A stretch of 64,000 nucleotides of DNA from Halorientalis salina. Its GTDB lineage: Archaea > Halobacteriota > Halobacteria > Halobacteriales > Haloarculaceae. The first letter of the stretch is position 1; every line of letters starts with the position of its first letter. Below, one piece after another: positions 50,439-60,178 of the stretch. The position numbers and the translations under genes are program-made. The stretch lies in assembly GCF_005049285.1 (NCBI RefSeq), contig NZ_SOSC01000011.1:1-64000 (forward strand), written 5' to 3'. The notes beneath the pieces are model-generated. The model was not told where the DNA came from. It saw nothing but the letters and a program-made list of their open reading frames with translations, and searched no databases.

Positions 50439-52130
50439 ATGTCTGACGCATCCGAGATTCCGGAGAGACCGTGGTTCAAGGAGTACGAGCAGTTCGGCGT
50501 CCCGAAGACGCTCGAGCCGTATCCCGACACGCCGGTCCACGAGTTCCTCTACCAGACGGCCGAGGAACACCCGGAGCAGGGGCTGGTGCAATTGGGGCAG
50601 AAGTACACCTATCCAGAAGTCGTCGATCACGTCGAGCGGCTGGCCACAGCGCTCCGCGACCGGGGGGTCGAGAAGGGGAGCCGCGTGGCGACAGTCCTGC
50701 CGACGTCGGCACAGTTCATTATCGCTGAGAACGCGATTTCGCGTGCGGGTGGGGTGCACATTCCGAACGACTTCCTCGACGCCGAGGAAGATCTGATCTA
50801 CCGGCTCGAACAGGGCGAACCCGAAGTGCTCATCGGCCAGGACAAACACCGCGACCTCATCCTCTCGCTCAAGGAGGAACTCGGTCTGAGCGACGTCATC
50901 CTGACCGATGTCGAGGACTACGGGCCGAACCCGCCCGAGGAACACGACGACGTCGAGGGCGTCGAATGGCTGACCGACGTCATCGCGAACACCGAGCCGA
51001 ACCCACCCGAGGTCGAGTTCGACATCGAGGAGGACGTTCACACGCTGCTGTTTACCGGCGGGACGACCGGCCTCCCGAAGGGCTGTCAGCTCACGCACGA
51101 GAACCTCGTGGCCAACACGCTCCAGGGCGTCGCCGTCCAGTCCCGAATGGCCGACATGATGCGCGGGAGCGAGGCGGCGGTCATGTCGCTGCCGATGTAT
51201 CACGCCTACGGCTACTCAGTGAGCCACTCGCTGGTCGAACTCGGCCTGGACCTGCTGCTGGTGCCCGACGCGCGGGACACCGAGATGATGACCGACCTCA
51301 TCGAGGAGTACGAACCCCTCGTGATGCTCGGCGTCCCGACCCAGTTCATGAACATCGTCAACGAGGACCTAGAGCAGGACGTCATCGGTCTCTCAGGGTC
51401 GGCCCCGCTGGCCGACGAGACGAAAGCGGAGTTCGAGGAGAAGTCCAAGGGCATCTCCCAGGGCTACGGGCTCTCGGAGATGTCGCCGATTACGCACTTC
51501 AACGTCCGCGGGCTCCAGGACATGCTCCTGGGCCAGGACACGGCCGAAGAAGGGTTCGACAGCCCGACGATCGGCGTGCCAGCCCCCGATACGGAGGTCA
51601 AACTCCGCGACGTGGACACGGACGAGGAGATTCCCATCGAGGAAGCCATCGAAGAGGAAAAAGAAGGGGAACTGCTAATGAAGGGACCTCAGCGGATGAA
51701 GGGCTACCTCGACGAGGACAAAGACCCCTTCGACGAGGAGGGCTACGTCTCGACGGGTGACGTGGCGAAAGTCGATCCGATGGGTCGGTTCTACATCGTC
51801 GACCGCGTCAAGAACATGATCAACGTCTCCGGCCTCAAGGTCTACTCCGAGGAGGTCGACGAGGTGCTCTTCTCCCATCCGGGCGTCCACCGGCCGGCGA
51901 CCATCGGTGCACCGGACCCGGACCGACCGGGCAGCGAGATCGTCGTCGTCTACGTCGAGCGGGACCCCGACTACGACGGCGAACTCACCGAATCGGACAT
52001 CGAGGCCCACCTGGACGGGAAGGTGCCGCGCCAGGCCATGCCCGAGGAGATCCACGTCGTCGACGAGATCCCGCTGACGGACATCGGCAAGACGGACAAG
52101 CAGACGCTCAAGGAACGCCACGAGGAGTAA
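50439..52130 (+). CDS. AMP-forming long-chain acyl-CoA synthetase
   Basis: This 563-residue ANL-family enzyme has the P-loop-like LLFTGGTTGLPKGCQLTHEN, the adenylate motif ISQGYGLSEMSP, YVSTGDVAKVDPMGRFYIVDR and the C-terminal catalytic lysine in IPLTDIGKTDKQTLK. It activates fatty or other carboxylic acids to acyl-CoA through an acyl-AMP intermediate. Length and motifs are complete. A T-run follows the stop at 52149-52154. Confidence 0.92.
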   Translation: MSDASEIPERPWFKEYEQFGVPKTLEPYPDTPVHEFLYQTAEEHPEQGLVQLGQKYTYPEVVDHVERLATALRDRGVEKGSRVATVLPTSAQFIIAENAISRAGGVHIPNDFLDAEEDLIYRLEQGEPEVLIGQDKHRDLILSLKEELGLSDVILTDVEDYGPNPPEEHDDVEGVEWLTDVIANTEPNPPEVEFDIEEDVHTLLFTGGTTGLPKGCQLTHENLVANTLQGVAVQSRMADMMRGSEAAVMSLPMYHAYGYSVSHSLVELGLDLLLVPDARDTEMMTDLIEEYEPLVMLGVPTQFMNIVNEDLEQDVIGLSGSAPLADETKAEFEEKSKGISQGYGLSEMSPITHFNVRGLQDMLLGQDTAEEGFDSPTIGVPAPDTEVKLRDVDTDEEIPIEEAIEEEKEGELLMKGPQRMKGYLDEDKDPFDEEGYVSTGDVAKVDPMGRFYIVDRVKNMINVSGLKVYSEEVDEVLFSHPGVHRPATIGAPDPDRPGSEIVVVYVERDPDYDGELTESDIEAHLDGKVPRQAMPEEIHVVDEIPLTDIGKTDKQTLKERHEE

Positions 52131-52148
52131 GCGGTCGTCTCGTGGGGA

Positions 52149-52154
52149 TTTTTT
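52149..52154 (+). terminator. T-run terminator after the acyl-CoA synthetase gene
   Basis: TTTTTT at 52149-52154 lies 19 nt after the TAA and is preceded by a G-rich segment, matching the archaeal U-rich termination signal. Confidence 0.5.
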
Positions 52155-52299
52155 CGGGACATGAACCGACAGTAACAACTTTAGTCGTTCGTGTGCAGCT
52201 ATCACTCATGCAGGAAAGTCTCCGATTTCGACAGACGTATCCGAGGAACTGCCGGGAGCCGGTTCAGTGCCGATCTCGCTCCGACGGGGGGGTGAGCTA

Positions 52300-53478
52300 A
52301 TGGCGATCGCCGAGACGCTGTTGGCGAACAAGCTACAGGTCGCCATCGCGGGGATGGTCGTCTTCGGCGGGGCCGGGGCGACCTACGTCGCACTGGGGGG
52401 AGACATCCCGTTCCTGAACCAGGACGGGATGGCCGACCAGGTGCCCGAGGACGTGGACATGGTGATGTACATGGACCCGGGCGTGGCCGAGGACACCACG
52501 ACGAAGGAACTGGTCAACGGCCTCATCGATATCTCGAAGGACCAACAGGGTGAGCTGTACACGGGACCGGACGACTACGAGGAAATGCTGGACGAGACCG
52601 ACTCGAACTCCTCGCTGGACATGGAAAACCTAAACAGCGTCATGCTCTACGGGAAGTACCCCGACGCAGGGTCCGAGGATACCGAAACGACGTCCGGGCT
52701 CCCCGAGGACAGCTACGTCGGCTTCATCATCGACTCTGAGTGGGGCGAAGAGGAGTTCATGGAGGAGACCGAGGGGAACGGTACCGAGTACGAGGAAGGC
52801 GACTACGAGGGATACACGATCTACGAGCAACAGGACGTTCCCGACGGCGAATCCAAGGGCTACATCGGCGTGCTGGCCGAGGGGCAGTACGTCATCGGCA
52901 CCGAAGACGCCGTCAAGGACGCTATCGACGTCGACCGCGGCGAGATGAACGCCTTCGGCGGCGACCTGCGGAAGGCGTACGACGACACCCGGAGCGGCGA
53001 CAGCACGTACCTGAAGTTCGCGGCGACGTTCCCCGAGGAGGAGCGACTCGAAGAGGCCGGCGGCGAGAGCCTGGGGAGCGACGAGCAGTTCGAGACGTTC
53101 ACGAACATCTCGGTCATGTCGGGGTCGTACTACACGACGGACGACGAGTCCATCGGCATGCAGATGCGCCTGGAGGCCGGCAGCGAGAGCGAGGCCGAGG
53201 ATCTCGACTCCGTCATCAGCGCCGGACTCGTGTTCGTCAAGGGGTCCGCACCGTCCGAGGAGTCCAAGAGCCTCATCGACGAAGTCGAGGTCGAACAGGA
53301 CGGTAGCGCCGTCAAGATGACCTTCGAGAGCGAGGTCGAATCGATCATCGGCGCCTGGGAAGCGACCCTCGAAGCGACGAGCGGGTCGGGGTCGGAGACC
53401 GGGGGCGATTCGGGCTTCGGATCGGATTCGGACACCAGCGCCATCGAACCGTCGACCGAAGCCGCAGTCCCGGCCTGA
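52300..53478 (+). CDS. Membrane-anchored acidic extracellular protein, unknown function
   Basis: From MAIAETLLANKLQVAIAG the protein has 392 residues. Residues 8-32 form one span (KLQVAIAGMVVFGGAGATYV); the remainder is extracellular and acidic, with SYVGFIIDSEWGEEEF, KGYIGVLAEGQYVIGTEDA and a Ser/Gly/Asp tail (SGSGSETGGDSGFGSDSD). The region around 120-210 resembles haloarchaeal surface proteins of unknown role. It lies about 80 nt before an ABC exporter pair but has its own T-run terminator, so a link is possible rather than shown. Confidence 0.65.
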   Translation: MAIAETLLANKLQVAIAGMVVFGGAGATYVALGGDIPFLNQDGMADQVPEDVDMVMYMDPGVAEDTTTKELVNGLIDISKDQQGELYTGPDDYEEMLDETDSNSSLDMENLNSVMLYGKYPDAGSEDTETTSGLPEDSYVGFIIDSEWGEEEFMEETEGNGTEYEEGDYEGYTIYEQQDVPDGESKGYIGVLAEGQYVIGTEDAVKDAIDVDRGEMNAFGGDLRKAYDDTRSGDSTYLKFAATFPEEERLEEAGGESLGSDEQFETFTNISVMSGSYYTTDDESIGMQMRLEAGSESEAEDLDSVISAGLVFVKGSAPSEESKSLIDEVEVEQDGSAVKMTFESEVESIIGAWEATLEATSGSGSETGGDSGFGSDSDTSAIEPSTEAAVPA

Positions 53479-53496
53479 CCGGAACGCACAGGTAGG

Positions 53497-53502
53497 TTTT
53501 TT
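53497..53502 (+). terminator. T-run terminator
   Basis: TTTTTT at 53497-53502, 18 nt after the stop of the membrane-anchored protein gene, separates it from the ABC exporter genes. Confidence 0.5.
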
Positions 53503-53560
53503 CGGCCGTACTGCAACACCAGGCTGAAGTCCCCCGCCTGCTTCCCGACACATAGCGTCG

Positions 53561-54631
53561 ATGAAAGTTCTGTCGTTATTGCGCAAAGAGGTCCTCTGGA
53601 GCCGACACAGGGTCGTGGCCCTGCTCTTTTTGCTGTTGGTCTTGCCCGGTTGTTTCGCCTTTACGACCGTCGCCTTCGAGACGGCTGTCCCCGAGGACGC
53701 GCCCATCGCGATCGTTCCGGAAAACGAGAACGTCTCCGAGGACGGACTGGCGATCATCGAGGGCGGGGCCGCCCTCTTTTCGGACCCGAAGCGCTACGAG
53801 GAAAAGTCCGAAGCGATGCGGGCGCTCCGCCGGGAATCGGTGTACGCGGTCCTGGAGGTCCCACCGGGGATCTTGAACGAGAACACGGAAAACGCCACGT
53901 TCTCCCTCTACATCGACGGGAGCGTGGTCCCGTTCCAGGAGCCCTCCAAGGCCATCGAGAGCATCGTGACCCTCCGCATGAACGAGAACCTCCCGGCGAA
54001 CGTCTCCGTCGAGCGGCAGGTCGTCGGAAATCACAGCACCTTCTCCGAGTACCTCGTCCCGGTCTTCCTGATGGGCTTTGTCCTGCTGTTCGCGTTCACG
54101 TACCTGCCACACCACCTGGCGCGGGAGGCCGACGTGCTCGAACGGCTGCTGGTCGAGACCTCGATGGACGCCGTCGTGGCGACGAAGATCCTGTTCATGA
54201 CGGCGCTCATGCTGGGACCGATATCGGCGTTCTACGCCGTCTCCACGTATCTCGGGTACTCGGTGACGCTCCTGACACCGGCGGTCGTCGGCATCTATCT
54301 GCTGACGTTCGTCTACATGGCCGCCATCAGTACGAGCGTCATGATCCTGACCGACTTCTCTCGACTCGGACGATTCCTCAACGTCGCGATCATGCTCACC
54401 TTTTTCACGTTCTCCAGCGTCGTCCACCCGGTTGGCTTTTTCTCGCCGCTGCGAAAGGAGATCGCTCGGCAACTCCCGCTGCACTACTCGATGATCGTCG
54501 CCCGAGGCCTGAGCCTGAAAGAGCTCGGGATCGGCCTGTTCGCCGACTGGATACTGGGCCTGCTGGGCTTTACGCTGGTCACGCTCGTCGTCCTGAAACT
54601 CTCGATCGAGCGGTACAAACGGACCGCCTAA
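53561..54631 (+). CDS. ABC-2 type transporter permease
   Basis: This 356-residue membrane protein has an N-terminal span (VVALLFLLLVLPGCFAF), a long extracytoplasmic loop of about 140 residues (TAVPEDAPIAIVPENENV to VSERQVVG region) and five further spans in the C-terminal half (including LVPVFLMGFVLLFAFTYLP and ILFMTALMLGPISAFYAV). This is the usual NatB/YhgE-like exporter layout. It pairs with the ATPase encoded 43 nt downstream. Confidence 0.85.
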   Translation: MKVLSLLRKEVLWSRHRVVALLFLLLVLPGCFAFTTVAFETAVPEDAPIAIVPENENVSEDGLAIIEGGAALFSDPKRYEEKSEAMRALRRESVYAVLEVPPGILNENTENATFSLYIDGSVVPFQEPSKAIESIVTLRMNENLPANVSVERQVVGNHSTFSEYLVPVFLMGFVLLFAFTYLPHHLAREADVLERLLVETSMDAVVATKILFMTALMLGPISAFYAVSTYLGYSVTLLTPAVVGIYLLTFVYMAAISTSVMILTDFSRLGRFLNVAIMLTFFTFSSVVHPVGFFSPLRKEIARQLPLHYSMIVARGLSLKELGIGLFADWILGLLGFTLVTLVVLKLSIERYKRTA

Positions 54632-54674
54632 CCATGCACATGAAACCCAACACACACTCGGAGGGGAAGTGAGA

Positions 54675-55379
54675 ATGTCTGTGCTCGAACTCCGGGACGT
54701 GACCAAGACCTACGGTGGGGTGACGGCGCTCGACAGCATCGACCTCACCGTCGAGGCGGGGACGTTCCACTGTCTGGTCGGGCCCAACGGCTCGGGGAAG
54801 ACGACGCTGTTCCGGACCGTCCTGGGGTTGACGCGACCCACCAGCGGTTCCGTGTCGCTCCCTGAAGGCCGCGTCGGCTGTGGCTTCCAGCGGGCGAACG
54901 TCTACCGCGAGTTGACGGTCGGCGAGAACCTCTCGGTGTTCGGCGAGCTGATGGGCGCGACCGACGACGAGTGGAGAGACGAACTCGTCACCACGCTCCG
55001 ACTGGACCGGGTCATGGACCGGACCGCGGCGGACCTCTCCGGCGGATTCGCGAAGAAACTCGACCTCGCGCTGGCGCTGCTGGACAAACCCGACGTGCTC
55101 TTTCTCGACGAACCGCTGGGCGACCTGGACGACGTCTCGAAAACGTGCCTGCTCGACTTTCTCGGCGAGTACCGCGACGCCGGCAACGCCATCGTCGTCT
55201 CGACCCACCACCTCACGGACTTCGACTCGCTCGTCGATCACCTCACGGTCCTCTACGACGGCGACATCGTCGTCGACGCCGACCGGCAGGAACTCGATTT
55301 CGACGGCCACGACAGCCTCCAGGAACTGTACGTCGACCGCGTGCTGTCGCTCGAACGGGCCGACGAACCCGAACCGTGA
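54675..55379 (+). CDS. ABC transporter ATP-binding protein
   Basis: From MSVLELRDVTKTYGG the protein has 234 residues. Walker A is LVGPNGSGKTTLFR, the signature motif is DLSGGFAKKLDLALALL (Phe in place of the common Gln), Walker B is VLFLDEPLGDLDD, and the switch His is in VSTHHLTDFDS. A ribosome-binding GGAGGGG lies 9 nt before the ATG; the GTG two codons earlier is less likely. It energises the ABC-2 permease encoded upstream; the substrate is unknown. Confidence 0.9.
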   Translation: MSVLELRDVTKTYGGVTALDSIDLTVEAGTFHCLVGPNGSGKTTLFRTVLGLTRPTSGSVSLPEGRVGCGFQRANVYRELTVGENLSVFGELMGATDDEWRDELVTTLRLDRVMDRTAADLSGGFAKKLDLALALLDKPDVLFLDEPLGDLDDVSKTCLLDFLGEYRDAGNAIVVSTHHLTDFDSLVDHLTVLYDGDIVVDADRQELDFDGHDSLQELYVDRVLSLERADEPEP

Positions 55380-55394
55380 GCGCGGATTGAGCGC

Positions 55395-56852
55395 TCAGGC
55401 ACCGGGGTAGTGGTCGGCCCAGGGGTTCGCGTCCTCGAAGGCGGCCGCGATGGCGAGTAAGTCGTCCTCCGCAAAGCGGGAGCCGACGACCTGGAGACCG
55501 ATCGGGAGGCCGTCGTCGGTCAGTCCGGCCGGGACAGACAGCACGGGGTGGCCGGTCAGGTTGAACGGCCAGGCCAGCCCCCAGTCCATCGGCAGGCCGC
55601 TGGTGGATTCACCGTCGATCTCGGTCGGATAGGGCTCGTCGTGGGTCAGCGGCGGGGTCGCGAGCGTCGGCATGACGAGCGCGTCGTGGTCGGCCAGCAC
55701 CGCCTCGACGGCGTCGTACAGTTCGGTCCTGATGGTGTTCGTGTCCAGGTAGTCATCGGTGTCGTAGCCCTGGCCCATCCGGACCGTGTTGACGAACGAC
55801 GGCGAGAGGTCGTCTGCGTCCTCGCCGGTCACGTCGATCCCGTGTTCCGCGGCCAGGATGCGCGCGATGCGGGCGAACTGCGGTGTCGCGGTCGTCCCGT
55901 AGGCGTAGGTCAGGTCACCCTTGCTCGGTGCGTCGACGGCAGCCTCGGTGACGGAGAGGCCGGCGTCGGCGACCGCGTCGACGGCGTCGCGACAGACCGA
56001 CCGAACGGTCTCTTCGACCGGGAAGGTGTCGAGGTCCGGCGTGTACGCCAGACTGTAGTCGTCGGCGGGTCGGTCGGTCGCGGCCACGTAGTCCACGTCG
56101 GGGGCTGGGACGCTGAACGGGTCGACGTCGTCCCTGCCGACCAGCACCGAGAGCATGAGCGCGGCGTCCTCGACGGTCCGAGCCATCGGCCCGATCACGC
56201 CGAAGGGCGTGTGAGTCCCGAACGCGTCGGGCCGGTCGTCCCGAGGGACGAGTCCGTAGGTGGGTTTCACCGAGACGACGTTACAACACGAGGCGGGGTT
56301 GCGGAGCGACCCGCCCACGTCCGAACCAGTCGCCAGCGCACAGATGCCGTCGGCGAGCGCCGCCGCGCTCCCACCCGAGGAGCCGCCGGCGTTGTGCTCG
56401 CCATCGGGGTCGAACGGCGTCGGCGTGGGGCCGAGGAGTTCGTTGTCCGTCCGCATCGTGTGGCCCAGTTCCGGCGTGTTCGTCGTGCCGAGGACGATGG
56501 CGCCCGCGGCTTCGAGTCGCTCGACCACCAGGGCGGTTTCAGTGGCGACGTTGTCGGCGAGCGGCTTCAGCCCGCCGGTGTCGGGGACGCCGGCTTTCGG
56601 CTGGTGGAGGTCCTTGATGGCGATCGGCACGCCGTGGAGCGGCCCCAGATCCGCCCCCTCTTCGATGGCCTGTTCGGCCTCGTGTGCACGCTCACGGGCC
56701 TCGTCTTCGAGTACCGTGACGAAGGCGTTCAGGTCGTCGTTGCGCTCGGCGATGCGGTCGAGCGCGGTCTCCACGAGGTCGACCGGCGAGCGGTCGCCCG
56801 ATCGCACCGCTGCCGCGAGCGATGTCGCCGACGAAAAGCGAGCGTCTGTCAT
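55395..56852 (-). CDS. Amidase-signature family enzyme
   Basis: From MTDARFSSATSLAAAVR the protein has 485 residues. The Ser-Ser-Lys triad is intact: Lys in GVPIAIKDLHQ, the first Ser in NAGGSSGGSAAALADG and the nucleophile Ser in ATGSDVGGSLRNPASCC. It hydrolyses amides; it resembles GatA but no gatB or gatC is nearby, so a stand-alone amidase is likelier. Frame upstream to 56954 is open but lacks homology features and would overlap the neighbouring gene. Confidence 0.9.
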   Translation of the reverse strand: MTDARFSSATSLAAAVRSGDRSPVDLVETALDRIAERNDDLNAFVTVLEDEARERAHEAEQAIEEGADLGPLHGVPIAIKDLHQPKAGVPDTGGLKPLADNVATETALVVERLEAAGAIVLGTTNTPELGHTMRTDNELLGPTPTPFDPDGEHNAGGSSGGSAAALADGICALATGSDVGGSLRNPASCCNVVSVKPTYGLVPRDDRPDAFGTHTPFGVIGPMARTVEDAALMLSVLVGRDDVDPFSVPAPDVDYVAATDRPADDYSLAYTPDLDTFPVEETVRSVCRDAVDAVADAGLSVTEAAVDAPSKGDLTYAYGTTATPQFARIARILAAEHGIDVTGEDADDLSPSFVNTVRMGQGYDTDDYLDTNTIRTELYDAVEAVLADHDALVMPTLATPPLTHDEPYPTEIDGESTSGLPMDWGLAWPFNLTGHPVLSVPAGLTDDGLPIGLQVVGSRFAEDDLLAIAAAFEDANPWADHYPGA

Positions 56853-56907
56853 CCGGTAGAGTCCGGACTCGCTGACCCGTAACTGTTGTGCCCCAAATAA
56901 TGGGTCG

Positions 56908-57936
56908 CTAGTCGTCCGCCGTGGCCTCGCCGTCGCGGCGGTGAGCGGCGGCACGGCCGCGAAGCCGGTCTGAAATCGCCGGTGCGTCCGCCTCGTCGAC
57001 GCCGTCCTGCGCTTCGATTTCCTCCAGCGACATGGGGAACTTGCGGAGGCCGTAGTGGATGTCGATGCCAGCCTTGGCGCCCTGTCCCATCGCGACCGGA
57101 ATCTGGTTGTGGCCGGGGACGACGTCGCCGACGGCGTAGACGCCGTCGACGCTGGTCGCGCCGTGGTCGCCGACCGCGACGGTGCCGTCGTCGTTCAGTT
57201 CGACGCCGAGTTGCTCGGCGAGGTCGGTGTTGTAGTCGGAGCCGTACATGGCGAAGCCGCCGCGGTACTCCTCGAACGTCCCGTCCTCGAAGACGAAGCC
57301 TTCGAGCCAGCCGTCGTCGCCGTTCTCGACGGCCTCGATGTCGGCGTCGAACACCTCGACCGGGTGGGCGTCGAGCTGGCGGGCCGTCTCCTCGCTCCAG
57401 GTCGGCTCGTGGCCGCGCGTGAGAATGTCGACTTCGTCGGTGAAGTTGAGCATGATCATCGCGACCTTCGCCGCGCTCTCGCCGTGGCCCATCACGTAGA
57501 CCGGCTCGTCGACGAACATGTAGGCGTCGCAGTGGAGACAGTAGTGGAGCCCGCTTCCCGTCCGTGGCAGCGGCGGGTCCGGCCGCTGGTCGCTAAACCC
57601 GGTCGCCAGCACCACGCGGTCAGTGAGGGCAGTCACGTTACCAGCTTCGAGCCGGAAGCGGCCGTCGTCGGTCCGCTCCGCGCTGGTCACGAAGTCCTGG
57701 TGGTAGTCGGCGCCGTACCCTTCGATCTGTTCGATCGCGGTCTGGAGGAGTTCGTTGCCCGAGACGTCCTCGGTGATGCCGATGACGTTGTGCGTGTCCT
57801 GCATCATCGCTGCGCGCCCGCCACCGCGGTTGATGACCGCCGTGTCGTGGCCCAACCGCGTCGTGTACAGGGCGGCAGTCAGTCCGGCCGGTCCGCCACC
57901 GACGACGACGACCTCGTATTCCGCTTGGTCACTCAT
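56908..57936 (-). CDS. Thioredoxin-reductase-like FAD/NAD(P)-dependent oxidoreductase
   Basis: From MSDQAEYEVVVVGGGPAG the protein has 342 residues. FAD-binding motif VVVVGGGPAGLTAALYTTR, the redox-site-like pair in GLHYCLHCDAYMF, the NAD(P)-binding region YVMGHGESAAKVAMI and the second FAD motif TSVDGVYAVGDVVPGHNQIP are visible. CLHC is at the position of the TrxR C-x2-C, so it may reduce disulfides, but a ferredoxin/flavodoxin-type reductase is also possible. The C-terminus is charged. Start chosen at the ATG before the Rossmann strand. Confidence 0.85.
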   Translation of the reverse strand: MSDQAEYEVVVVGGGPAGLTAALYTTRLGHDTAVINRGGGRAAMMQDTHNVIGITEDVSGNELLQTAIEQIEGYGADYHQDFVTSAERTDDGRFRLEAGNVTALTDRVVLATGFSDQRPDPPLPRTGSGLHYCLHCDAYMFVDEPVYVMGHGESAAKVAMIMLNFTDEVDILTRGHEPTWSEETARQLDAHPVEVFDADIEAVENGDDGWLEGFVFEDGTFEEYRGGFAMYGSDYNTDLAEQLGVELNDDGTVAVGDHGATSVDGVYAVGDVVPGHNQIPVAMGQGAKAGIDIHYGLRKFPMSLEEIEAQDGVDEADAPAISDRLRGRAAAHRRDGEATADD

Positions 57937-58174
57937 ACGTATCCATCCGTAGGGAAGGGCCGTACTAAACTTCTCCCGTAACCAGCACGTTACCGGCCCC
58001 GGTGACCCCGAGAGGCCGCCCGTCACCGTCCGGAAAACGGCCGTTCGAGTCATTGAGTGGCGTTAACACGAAACACAGTTTACACGCTTCACAGGAAGGA
58101 CAGGCCATATATGATAGGGGTGCGTATATCCCAGTGAACAGCCCGGTGTCAGCCGACCGCCACTCATCCAAATC

Positions 58175-58774
58175 ATGACCAGCCGCGTATACAGACTACA
58201 TTCGACACTTGAATTGCCGCTGGAAGACGTCTACGAGTACTTCGAGGATCCTGAACTCCCCGTGGAGATGCAGGACATCGATATCACTCGTCGCAACAAC
58301 ACGCTAATCATCAGTGCTGTCGCCGCCGACGAGAGCATGAGCAAATACACGCCGACGGCACAGCTCAAGGCCAGCATCACCGAAAATCGGGTCTACGAGG
58401 AGGAACCCGAGGACGGTCCGGGCGGTCCGGGTGGTCGGAGCGGTGGTGGCACTGGCCCGCAGTGGGGAACCTTCGAGGAGGAAGAAGAGGAGATCGAATC
58501 CGAACTCGTCGAGTACGCCTGTTTCAAGGGCGACCGCGAGACGGTTCTCCAGAACACGTCGCTCCAGTACCCGATGTTCGAGGTGCTCTGCAACATCGCG
58601 AAGATCGCCGAAAAGGGAACGCTCACCGCCGTCGCCGCAGTCGACGGCGAACTCCGAGCGACCCGCATCGTCGACGGCGAGACCCGACCCGCCTCCATCA
58701 ACGTCGTCGAAGAACCGACCGACGACGATGGCGGCGGCGGCGTCAACTGGCGCGACAACAAGTTCATCAGCTAA
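58175..58774 (+). CDS. Conserved haloarchaeal protein, unknown function (DUF7110-like)
   Basis: This 199-residue soluble protein begins MTSRVYRLHSTLELPLEDVY and has a Gly-rich flexible insert (GPGGPGGRSGGGTG) near residue 90, an acidic patch (EEEEEEIESE), an FKGDRETVLQNTSLQYPMFE segment and a C-terminal domain ending NWRDNKFIS. No catalytic or metal motif is evident. It fits a haloarchaea-specific family (name recalled, not verified). It is preceded by a 240-nt region without a convincing gene. Confidence 0.65.
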   Translation: MTSRVYRLHSTLELPLEDVYEYFEDPELPVEMQDIDITRRNNTLIISAVAADESMSKYTPTAQLKASITENRVYEEEPEDGPGGPGGRSGGGTGPQWGTFEEEEEEIESELVEYACFKGDRETVLQNTSLQYPMFEVLCNIAKIAEKGTLTAVAAVDGELRATRIVDGETRPASINVVEEPTDDDGGGGVNWRDNKFIS

Positions 58775-58828
58775 CCGACCGAGCTACGGGTTACCTCTCT
58801 CGGCCGTTTTCGATCCGTCTCCGTACGA

Positions 58829-59080
58829 CTACGAGGGCCGATGCCGGAACGAGACCACCGTTCCCATCCTGTCTTGCCCGTCGATGGACTCGGTCGTGAC
58901 GTTCAGCGCGAGCATCTCGTCTTCGTCGACCACGTCCGTAGCGATCGATCGGAGGTCCGTCGCCTCCGCATCCTCGTCCAAGACCACCACGCGAATCGTA
59001 TCGCGGTTCGTACTGACTTCCCCGATCTCGTACCCGCCGTCCTCGAGAGCGGCCTGTAGCTCGTCTTGCAACTCGCTCAT
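58829..59080 (-). CDS. Small acidic haloarchaeal protein
   Basis: This 83-residue protein begins MSELQDELQAALEDGGYEIG and has alternating beta strands (DTIRVVVLDEDAEATDL, MLALNVTTESIDGQDRMG). It looks like a compact alpha-beta domain. The family is unknown. It lies between two plus-strand genes without overlapping them. Confidence 0.65.
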   Translation of the reverse strand: MSELQDELQAALEDGGYEIGEVSTNRDTIRVVVLDEDAEATDLRSIATDVVDEDEMLALNVTTESIDGQDRMGTVVSFRHRPS

Positions 59081-59207
59081 ACCTGTACCGACAGGCGGCA
59101 GCGCCTAAAACCCACAGGCCAGTGACCCCCGTACTGTTTGGTACAGGAGGCCATAGAACTGCCAGGTCGAAAAACACTTACCGGACCTAATTATATCTCA
59201 TTACACA

Positions 59208-60176
59208 ATGTCGGAGTTCCCCGAATACCTGGACGTCGATTACGAGGCCGGCAGCGACGAGGACCCGGCCGATTACGCGGCGATCGAGGACAAGATCGAG
59301 AAGGCCATCGAGGTCACCCGCGAGGGTCTCGAACAGTACGAGAACCCGGTGGTAATGTGGACCGGCGGGAAGGACTCGACGCTCACCCTGTACTTCATCA
59401 AGGAGGTCGCCGAGAAGTTCGACCTCGAAGTCCCGCCCGCGGTCTTCATCGACCACTTCCAGCACTTCGACGACCTCCACGACTTCGTCGACAAGTGGGC
59501 CGAGGAGTGGGACCTCGACGTCATCTACGCCCGCAACGAGGACGTGGGCGACTACGTCGACGAGCACGGCCTGACTCCCGGCGACGACATCGAGATCTCT
59601 GAGCTCTCCGAGCACAACCAGCACCACATCCGCGACCTGCTGGAATACGAGGAAGACACCTTCCCCTTCCTGCTGGACACCTACGTCGGCAACCACCTGC
59701 TGAAGACGGTGGCGCTCAACGACGCCCTCGAAGAGCACGACGTCGACGGCGTCATCTCGGGCGTCCGCTGGGACGAGCAGGAAGCCCGCGCCGACGAGAC
59801 GTTCTACTCGCCGCGTCACGACCCGGACATCTACCCCCCGCACGACCGCATCCAGCCGATCCTGCAGTTCGACGAGCCCGCGGTCTGGGACGCCTTCTGG
59901 CACTTCGTCGTTCCGGACACCGTCGAGGAGTTCCCCGACGACGGCTACGTCCCCGAGGCCGACGACGACCTGCCGGGTGACCTCACCAAGGACGACATCC
60001 CTGTCAGCCCCAAGTACTTCGCCGGCTTCCGCTCGCTGGGCAGTGAAGTCAGCACGGACAAGGCCGCCGAGGAACCCGCCTGGCTGCAGGACATGGCCAA
60101 CACGACCGAGCGCGCGGGCCGCGCCCAGGACAAAGAGGACCTGATGGAGCGCCTGCGCGACCTCGGCTACATGTGA
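59208..60176 (+). CDS. PAPS reductase/CysD-like PP-loop enzyme
   Basis: This 322-residue protein has the ATP pyrophosphatase PP-loop in VMWTGGKDSTLTLYF at about residue 48, followed by FIDHFQHFDDLHDFVD and the C-terminal SGVRWDEQEARADETFYS. It belongs with PAPS reductases and sulfate adenylyltransferase subunit CysD. The typical ECGLH cysteine of PAPS reductase is absent, so the adenylyltransferase or an alternative PP-loop role is more likely. Repeat copy 4 begins just after its stop, on the opposite strand. Confidence 0.8.
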   Translation: MSEFPEYLDVDYEAGSDEDPADYAAIEDKIEKAIEVTREGLEQYENPVVMWTGGKDSTLTLYFIKEVAEKFDLEVPPAVFIDHFQHFDDLHDFVDKWAEEWDLDVIYARNEDVGDYVDEHGLTPGDDIEISELSEHNQHHIRDLLEYEEDTFPFLLDTYVGNHLLKTVALNDALEEHDVDGVISGVRWDEQEARADETFYSPRHDPDIYPPHDRIQPILQFDEPAVWDAFWHFVVPDTVEEFPDDGYVPEADDDLPGDLTKDDIPVSPKYFAGFRSLGSEVSTDKAAEEPAWLQDMANTTERAGRAQDKEDLMERLRDLGYM

Positions 60177-60178
60177 AC

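Noticed and set aside
57965-58171. Minus-strand frame with a Cys-rich MACPSCEACKLC segment
   Set aside because: The rest looks random, with no haloarchaeal acidity, and it covers the promoter region of the flavoprotein gene; more likely a chance frame.
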